From NCBI GenBank assembly GCA_003833135.1, contig QZLH01000138.1, positions 104,814 to 156,269 of the forward strand: 51,456 nucleotides of DNA. Direction: 5' to 3'. A program made the translations under genes and the position numbers. This stretch comes from Oehlia diaphana. Taxonomy: Eukaryota > Glomeromycota > Glomeromycetes > Glomerales > Glomeraceae. This document shows positions 44,375 through 51,456 of this stretch, piece by piece (the first letter of the stretch is position 1; each line of letters opens with the position of its first letter). The notes under the pieces are model-generated. The model saw nothing but the letters and a program-made list of their open reading frames with translations. It did no database searches and had not been told where the DNA came from.

Positions 44375-44790
44375 TTGAACCGGATCAATTATTAAAAAAA
44401 GACAGGGATCTGTCGAAATGGAACTTAGAATGAAAATAATGAAAATGGTATGCACAGTCTGCTTTTTATGCACCATACAGATAATCTCTCATTTTGCGTT
44501 TGAGATGTGTCCATATGACAATCATCTAAGTTCTTATGATCATACTTAAACGAATATTTCATAAAATTCAAAAGCCTGATTGAAAACGAAACTTTAATAA
44601 TGAATTTCCAGAAATTATTACTGAAAACGTGATTATATTTTACAGATTCGCGATTTTAAATTTCTTCAAAAATGGCCTGACCCCCCCCCCAGTTTATGTT
44701 ATGCCATAAAACACACAATTAAGTTGAAGTTCTATTATTAAATAATATACGCGTTCAATACTGGAATTAACAATACAAATTAGAATGGTG
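44375..44790 (+). pseudogene. Tandem partial copy of the 64-aa gene
   Basis: From TTGAACCGGATCAATTATTA onward this repeats 44043-44375, including the 3' part of exon 1, the intron (expanded by about 90 bp before the acceptor), exon 2 and the downstream CAATACTGGAATTAACAATAC block. It lacks the start codon and first 24 or so codons. A single-base deletion (GACAGGGGATC to GACAGGGATC) shifts the frame. Exon 2 is conserved until a C-run that has lengthened from six to ten. Confidence 0.7.
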
Positions 44791-47219
44791 CATCATTAGG
44801 TGTTATCATCAAATAATTAAATCAAAAACATATGTAAAGTATCATATAAAAGATTATTATCAGAGATTTTTTGACAATTCTGCCGGTTAATGGGTCAAAT
44901 TTTGTCGGATATTTTAAAATGATATTAATAATTATTATTTCATTATTATTGTAAATACAAATCCATAGTTTATAAATAAAATACAACGAAATTATTTTTT
45001 TTAGAAAATTACTCGTTAAATAATAGGTCTGCTGCTCTAACTTGCTTTGCAAATTTTCTGGCATCTTGTGAAGTATTATTTTTCAATAAATCTAACCCGT
45101 ACAATGGTTGTTTTCTTTGTTACCGGACCTAATACAATATTTTCAAATAAATTTGAGCCAACAGAAAGCCTTAGTTTCGATTGTTGTAATTTCTTGATTC
45201 ATATTTGGAAGGTATCTTCCCGTGAAAAAATCAGAAATCTCGGAAACTTGATAAATCATGTATTATTAGTCTTATGCAATGATACTAAAAGATTAAAAAA
45301 ATACACGATAACTTAAAGAATTACGCAATACCTTGATTTTTTTAAAAAACAAGTAAAGAAAAAAGTTTTATTATTAAGGATTAACTAAGAAGGCTGATTC
45401 TAAAAGCGGATGGTCTTCACAGCTATGTTGGATATTCTTGCAGAATTTGAAACGTAAATATTGGGAATGAGTTAGAGTTATGGAAGTGTGAAATTTTGTC
45501 TATTTTAATATGAAGTTTCTTATCCCTTAAACGGTAAGACATTGCAGGCAAATTTGCCTGCAATTTTACCGAAATTCAGTTCTCATCTAATTTTATGAAA
45601 ACGAAGTTATTCTAATAAGCTTTTTTTCTGCAAAGAGCTTAAATCATAATTTATGTGACAATAATTATTATTTTCATATTATAAGATTGTAAATTTACTA
45701 TTGGTCAAAAGTTGTATTTTTTAAATAACAAAAAATTTTGCATTCAACTTTGACGATCTCATTGGGAATTTGATTATGGCTATATTAAGCTTAATAGAAT
45801 ATGTAGATTTTGCTATGAGGAACAACTTTTATTATTATGGTTTTTAATGTTTAGAAGTGGTAATTTGACTTTACATAGAACCCTAAAAAAAGAATTATTT
45901 TTCTGAACTTTAAAAAAATGCATAAAGTTAAATTTTATCATCTCCATTTTGTTCATTAGGGGTTGAAGTTTCATAATAAAAATAAATAAGTATATTAAAA
46001 TGCTTTGTAATGAAGAGGAATATTATGTAAAGAAAATTTATTTATTATATAAAAATTCTGTTGTTATTTTTTCAAGGTTAATTTGTATTTATTAGCCACA
46101 TATCAAACCATATAACTGATATTAAGAATGTAGGTCAATATAACTGCGGAATTATAGGATAATCCAAATCATAATTGACAAAGTTTGTGTTTGGATATAA
46201 TTTATTTTAAAAAATTGCAGGCAAATTTGCTGGCATTATTGTTTAAAGAATAAAGTTTATGAATTTAATGGTCATTGTCACCAATGTCTGCCACCCGTCA
46301 ATATATTTCTAATAAATATCCTCAATGAAACATTAATATATTCTTGCTTGGTTTAGACTTTAGATTTTTATATTTATATACTTAACTTTCAAACTGCAAT
46401 AGTTTTCCTTACAAAAGTTTATCTTTATTTCCACTCATAAACTATGATAATTCTTATTACAAAAGTTTATTTTATTTCACATAATTTATAATTAACAAAG
46501 TAAACATTACAAAAGTTTAGAGTGAACTATATTACCTTTTATTAATATAATACTTTATTAATTAATTATCTTGAGTTATTCTAAACTAAGTGAAACTAAG
46601 TCCAAAACTTAACCTTTTTATACTTGTTACAAATTACCTTAAAATATAAAAGTACCTTAAAATAATCAATAATCTAATATTCTTTAATCTTTAATCTAAT
46701 ATTCTTTCATCTTTATCTTTTAATCTGTAATCTATTATTCTTTAATCTATTATTCTTTAATCTATTATTTTTTCAATCTATTTCTTATTTCTTGTTTCTC
46801 TAACTTATAAATAAATATTACACATAAATATTATATCATATCATGTGACCTATCATTACATCATGTCATATGACTTATTACATGACCATATATATATATA
46901 TATATATATATATACCTATTCAGTATATTATTTATCTATATCATGTGAGTATGTGACTATCCTGATATCTATGGTTATATTGCTAAAAAAAATCTCTAAT
47001 AGTATTTTTTATATGGTACTTTATATATTTTTATTTAATTATTAGATAATATATCCTAGTGTATCATTATAAAATTTATATAAAATCTTACTTATACAAT
47101 ATATATTCAAATATTTAACATTCTTTTTAAATGTATAAAATTAAGGAATTATATATTTTCACAAATAGAAAAATGGATCTCATTAATTCCAGTAAAAAAT
47201 ATTACATTGATAGTACTAT
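44791..47219. other. Gene-poor spacer with a 24-bp palindrome and simple repeats
   Basis: No solid gene. A plus-strand frame at 45047-45316 (89 codons, containing FVTGPNTIFSNKFEPTESL) has coding-like composition but no start context, domain or splice partner. A perfect palindrome ATTGCAGGCAAATTTGCCTGCAAT (24 bp) sits at 45541-45564, and a near copy at 46215-46238. CTTTAATCTATTATT-type simple repeats occupy 46675-46790, and (TA)n about 46889-46914. Confidence 0.45.
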
Positions 47220-49520
47220 AAAATAATTTAATATATTTCTGACAAGCATAGCTTTTGGCTATTTTGTAAAATAATCCATCGCTATTACAATATATTTATT
47301 TCCTCTTTCTGTTTCCTTTAATGGTCTTACTATATCTATTCCTATCATTTCAAATGGTTCGTTTATCTTTATTAATCTCAATTCATTTCTTTTCCTTGGT
47401 TTTTCTCTTATTTGACAATTCTAATATATTTTCATATATTCTTCTACATCCTGTCTCATATTTTTTTACTAATATTTTTTTTTATTTTATCATAAGTTAC
47501 TTCAATTCCTGATAATTCATTATCATGCATCATATATATTAATTCTTTATACTTATAATCCTTAATTACTCTAAGTCTTCTTTGATTTTTTATTCAATTA
47601 TTTCAATATAATATTTTTTTTTTATTTTATAGTTGTTTTCTTTTTTAATATTTCCAATTATTTTTTTGTATTCTACTTTATCCATTTTTATTATTTTCCT
47701 TTCCATTTTCTATTTCTTTATATAGTCAAACCTTGATATAGTGAACTCTTGATATAGTAAATTTTTCAAATAACTATAATAAATTTCCTTTACTATAACG
47801 AATTAACCAATCAAATCTTTTAAAATTTTTACTATAGCTTTATAGCAAAGTTGAAGTCTAGAACCTAGGGTTCGTTATAATAAAGGTTAACTGTATACTT
47901 TTTTCAAATTATATTTGTAATTCTTAATTTTCATTTTACTAAATCTTTTTATATCTTTATATAGATTCTGATTTTTTTTAAATATTCTAACCATATCCAT
48001 ATATTTTTCTTTTTTTGATATATCATATAATGCTTTGTATCTTTTTTTTTAATATTCATCATTTTCTATTCTTTATTAAAATTCTTGCAATAAGATGACT
48101 TATTAGTATTATTATATTATTCTTTTGTTTATTTGTTTTACTACTTCTTTCCTAAATTTCCACTCTGTTTTTTTCTTTGGGTTTTCAAACTTCTTTTAGT
48201 CTCCTTTTCTTCTTTTAAATATATTAATTTAACTTTCAATTCTAGTTTTTTCCATTCTTTGATTAAATTATATACTATACTTGTTTTTTCCATTCCACTG
48301 GGCACTGGCATCTATTTTCCTATAAAAAAATTTATTTGTTATTTCTGTAAAACTCTGTAAAAATAAATTTTTCACAGATTTATATATGGAAAATATAAAT
48401 AATTTGATAAATTCCATGATATAAGATTATTAATTCCAGAAATATGAACTTTTTATGAAAAATAAATGGAATAGAAAAATGTATCAATTTTTTTTATAAA
48501 TTTTATTAATTATTACAATTCCAGTTATTTTACTATCATTTTTAATAATAATCTACTCAAGGTATCTGCAATTTTATTCTCTTTTTCTGATCTATATATT
48601 ACTTCAAAATTATACTGTTATAATTCTATTATCCATCTAGCTCTTCTTTTACTTGAAACTTTTGCATTTATTAGCATTATAATGATCTGTTATCACTTTA
48701 AATTTTCTATTAATTAAATATTTATGAAAATGTTGAATTTCTTATAGTTAAACATTTTAATTCTGTTATTGCATAATTCTTTTCTGTTGATACCAAACTT
48801 CTACTTACATATGCTATTACTACTTCTATCTTTTTCATTTTTTTGACTCAATATTACTCCAACTTTATCTTCCAATATATCTGTAATTAATATTTCACAT
48901 ATACGATTCAAAATGACTTGTATAAACTCGTATAACATATAGATTTGTATAACATAAATATTCAAAACTTGACTTGACTTGACTTGTGAGAAATACTATC
49001 TTTAATTAATAAAAATTCCTTTTTCCAATTGGATATTAAAGTATTGGATATTTACTAGTTTTTTTTCAATTCCTTAAATGCTTTTTTTTTGTTCTTTTTT
49101 TATTTGAACTTTATATTTTTTTTAACTAAATTATTTATCAGTTTGTTATTTTTAAGAAATTCTTTACAAATTTCCTATAATATAAATATAATTTTAAAAA
49201 TGCCAGTCTTTTTATTTTTTTTACTTTTTTAATCTTTTTATTATCTGATTTTAATCCGTTATTTTTAACTATATGTTTTAAAAATTTATTAAAAATAATC
49301 AAGTTATACTCTTTTAATTTCTTTAATATTTTTTCTACATGTTTCATATAATCTTTTAAATTTTCTAAATATATCATATTACCTAGATATACTAATTTAT
49401 AAAATTATTAATAAATTCTTTTAATACCTTATTTATTGATCTTTGAAATATAACTAGTGCATTTATTAACTCAAATAGCATTACCTATTACATTATATTC
49501 AAACAATTCTTTTAAATATA
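47220..49520 (-). mobile_element. Decayed Ty3/gypsy retrotransposon (reverse transcriptase, RNase H, integrase)
   Basis: Reading the minus strand 5' to 3', with frequent stops and frameshifts: 49377-49138 is reverse transcriptase C-terminus (HVEKILKKLKEYNL, HIVKNNGLKSDNKKIKKVK, YYRKFVKNFLKI). 49000-48530 is RNase H (VVIAYVSRSLVSTEKNYAIT followed by ELK, then KVITDH and ARWIIEL). A segment ending KIADTLSRL follows. About 47470-47230 is integrase (REKPRKRNELRLIKINEPFE, then MIGIDIV.PLKETERGNKYI and AMDYFTK). The RT - RNase H - integrase order is that of the gypsy superfamily. The catalytic YxDD region and protease are not readable. The copy is dead and very AT-shifted. Terminal repeats are not secure; 46350 and 51100 share only a TTGCTTGGTTTAGA-like word. 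Confidence 0.8.
47723..47895. repeat. Pogo-like MITE inserted in the gypsy remnant
   Basis: The left end AGTCAAACCTTGATATAGTG and the inverted right end GTTAACCTTTATTATAACGA are degenerate terminal repeats. The interior keeps the ACTATA/TATAGT and AACGAA words. CAGTCAAACCT..ATA is a typical pogo/Tigger end. It is more decayed than the element at 32717-32914. Confidence 0.6.
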
Positions 49521-49990
49521 TATTCTCTTATAAATCTATCTACTATTATTTTGTATTAATTGAATTCTAATTTTAGTATTCTACCAATATTTACTTTTTT
49601 ATTTTATATTTATATTCATATATAATTTCTTTATCAATTTTTCAGTATTTTCATTAACTGGAATTTTTCCTTTCTTTTTTTTCTTTATTTTTTATAATAT
49701 ATATACTACCCAAATTATTTTAAGATACTATAATTAAATTTAAAATTTTACTTATAATTATGGCATTTCAAAATAATTTGAACAATATATACTGTATATT
49801 TTATAATTCTAATGCCTTTCTTATTGTAATTTTTAATTTATTTTTAACTTTATGAAAATTTTCTAAAAATTCTTTTTCAAAATTTTTTTGTCCTTTATAA
49901 TTTATATCTATAATCTAATATAATTTCTTCTTAAATTGATTTCTTGCTTACTATTTGATTAAATTATTGAAATCACTTCTATAAAAGAGT
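49521..49990. other. AT-rich DNA, probably 5' part of the dead retroelement
   Basis: Minus-strand peptides rich in Lys/Ile/Asn continue, but no gag or protease motif is readable. It may belong to the gypsy remnant. Confidence 0.3.
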
Positions 49991-50468
49991 CACAGGTCAA
50001 AAAGTGAAAAATCAAGCATCAATCAATTACCAATCAGGCAGTTTGCTAACTTTTGATTCAGTGATCAGAAAAAGATGAAATATAGTTCATTGGAATCGCC
50101 TCAATAAGACGAATCTAATGGTAGTAAAATCGTATTTCTAGGATTAATATTTAATGAGTTATTAAGTAAAATATAAAAATAAAAAATACTATTTATAATT
50201 TATTTAATATTTCATCAACTGAAGTATTAATCCTAGAAATATGATTTTACTACCATTAGATTCGTCTTGTTGAAATGATTCCAACGAACTATATTTCATC
50301 CTTTTTTGATCATTGGATCAAAAGTTAGCAAACTGCCTGATTGGTAACGGTATTTGGCGAAAATGCCAATCAGACATCAATTGGTCACTAATCAGTTACC
50401 AATCAGCTACCTGATTAGTGCCCAATTGGTGACTGATTGATGCCTGATTTTTCACATTTTGACCTGTG
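49991..50468. repeat. Large fold-back element, arms about 165 bp
   Basis: The left arm starts CACAGGTCAAAAAGTGAAAA at 49991. The right arm ends TTTTTCACATTTTGACCTGTG at 50468. Long inner arm segments (CAGGCAGTTTGCTAACTTTTGATC, ATATAGTTC, CGAATCTAATGGTAGTAAAATC) are near-exact inverted copies. AGT flanks both sides, a possible 3-bp target duplication. The right arm carries an extra block of about 85 bp (50346-50432) of CAATTGGT/ACCAATCAG words absent from the left. No coding sequence. Confidence 0.8.
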
Positions 50469-51456
50469 AGTTCCATATATTTTTTATGCTGTTTTCCTTA
50501 TATTTAGATTGCAAATCCATATTCATAATAAAAAATATCAAATTTTAAACCTATTAGATATTTTGATATTTTAAGAAAATTAGCTTATGATTTTTAAATA
50601 GATCAAGATATTTTGTTACAATTTCTTGGTATTATTACCAAAATTTTTGCTTAAATAAATTATTTAGAATTATTATTAAAGTTACCTATGGAAATAGTTG
50701 AAAATCAAACAAATTACATGATATAGTATACAGAAATCCTATGATAATAGTTGAATTTATTACAATATGAAACATTTTTTATAATATATTTTGATTTTTA
50801 TTAGTTACTTAATTAATTAATCACTTTTAGTATTATTATTGCTTTTGATTCATAAATATTCAATTATAAGTATCAATTTAATTATTATAACATTAAAAAA
50901 TTACTTTATTAGTTAGCTAGAAAAGTTCCCATATCTACCAATTTGTAGAATTAGCCAAAATTAACATTTTTATAAAAATTTATTCATTTAACAAGAATTG
51001 TGTTTCACAAATCTAAATTAAATATGTGTTACATGTTGTCGACTCCACCTGCCACGTGAAGACGTCAAAGTTAGTAAAATCTAGATATTATATGTTGGTT
51101 GGTTGCTTGGTTTAGATTTGTTGTTAAGAATGAAGTGCGAGAGTTTCCCTTCATTAATAAATCTCTCCAGACTTCTTCATCCACTTCTTTAATTATTACA
51201 CTCTTGGAATTCTCTCCTGTTCATTAATATAGGTAATGTACATTCAGACTAATAGAACTATTATATTCATGCCTTTCACATATACCTTTCATTAGTAATT
51301 AAATGACTACGCACTTTTACTCATAAGAAAAGGCTAAAGAATCGAGTCAAAATAATTAAAGGGTTAAAATATTCAAAATATCAATTTTTATTTTTCTCAA
51401 TTCATAATCTGATTGCTTGATTATCAAGTCAAAAATAGGTCCTTTTTATAAAATTT
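50469..51456. other. AT-rich end of window, no gene
   Basis: 50469-51000 is plain AT-rich DNA. 51030-51250 is more balanced, with a CACGTG at 51053-51058 and a CT-rich stretch (51160-51220). It could be retroelement-derived, possibly a terminal repeat of the gypsy remnant, but the evidence is a short shared word only. Confidence 0.35.

Noticed and set aside
45047..45316. 89-codon plus-strand frame
   Set aside because: Composition is somewhat coding-like, but there is no recognised motif, no upstream promoter and no exon partner; kept only as a note in the spacer.
46280..51250. LTR pair flanking the gypsy remnant
   Set aside because: Only a TTGCTTGGTTTAGA-like word is shared; no alignable terminal repeats or target duplications could be established by eye.

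Overview
The window looks like a nuclear contig from an AT-rich, repeat-dense fungus, most likely an arbuscular mycorrhizal fungus of the Rhizophagus type (inference). Coding exons are split by short GT..AG introns (about 70-190 nt), the gene families are eukaryotic/fungal, and the spacers are full of small palindromic elements. No bacterial-style operons, rRNA genes or convincing tRNA genes were found. Exon joins were worked out by hand from splice consensus, reading frame and family conservation.

Layout. 0-6.8 kb: gene-free, with an inverted-repeat element (473-693), a stem-loop repeat (3364-3694) and a palindromic element nested in another (4750-5313). 6.8-7.75 kb: a two-exon secreted alpha/beta hydrolase (minus). 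7.75-15.1 kb: gene-poor, with decayed fragments (gag-like, integrase-N-terminus-like and F-box-like pieces) and a second nested palindromic element (12318-13086). 15.1-24.3 kb: the conserved gene island. It holds a SPRY-less RanBPM/Gid1-like LisH-CTLH-CRA protein (minus), a divergent Rad14/XPA repair protein (plus, with a 19-nt microexon), a convergent phosducin-like protein (minus), an 8-exon protein with C2-like domains and an atypical kinase domain (plus), and an orphan multi-pass membrane protein (minus).

24.4-38.3 kb: an accessory region. It carries a third nested palindromic element (25288-26146), a fold-back element with tandemly repetitive arms (26404-27035), more degenerate repeats in opposing orientations, and 3-4 decayed copies of a two-gene unit: a small His/Asn-rich protein (plus) and a small secreted protein ending in a conserved CWH..GHLD.W..YPC block (minus), arranged head to head. 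38.4-39.3 kb: an unrecognised five-exon, four-helix membrane protein (minus). 41-45 kb: a gene remnant, a CX5R phosphatase of unusually high GC with a probable 3' intron, and a 64-aa two-exon gene followed by a tandem copy that still has the intron. 47.2-49.5 kb: a badly decayed Ty3/gypsy pol (minus). 49.99-50.47 kb: a large fold-back element.

Working relationships. The island is housekeeping: ubiquitin-ligase scaffold, nucleotide excision repair, chaperonin cofactor and signalling. Two intergenic gaps (16291-16546 and 18909-19222) must serve as bidirectional promoters. The accessory part is shaped mainly by fold-back and inverted-repeat elements plus local duplication. CACGTG and TACWGTA motifs recur through the window far more often than its base composition predicts (hand count).
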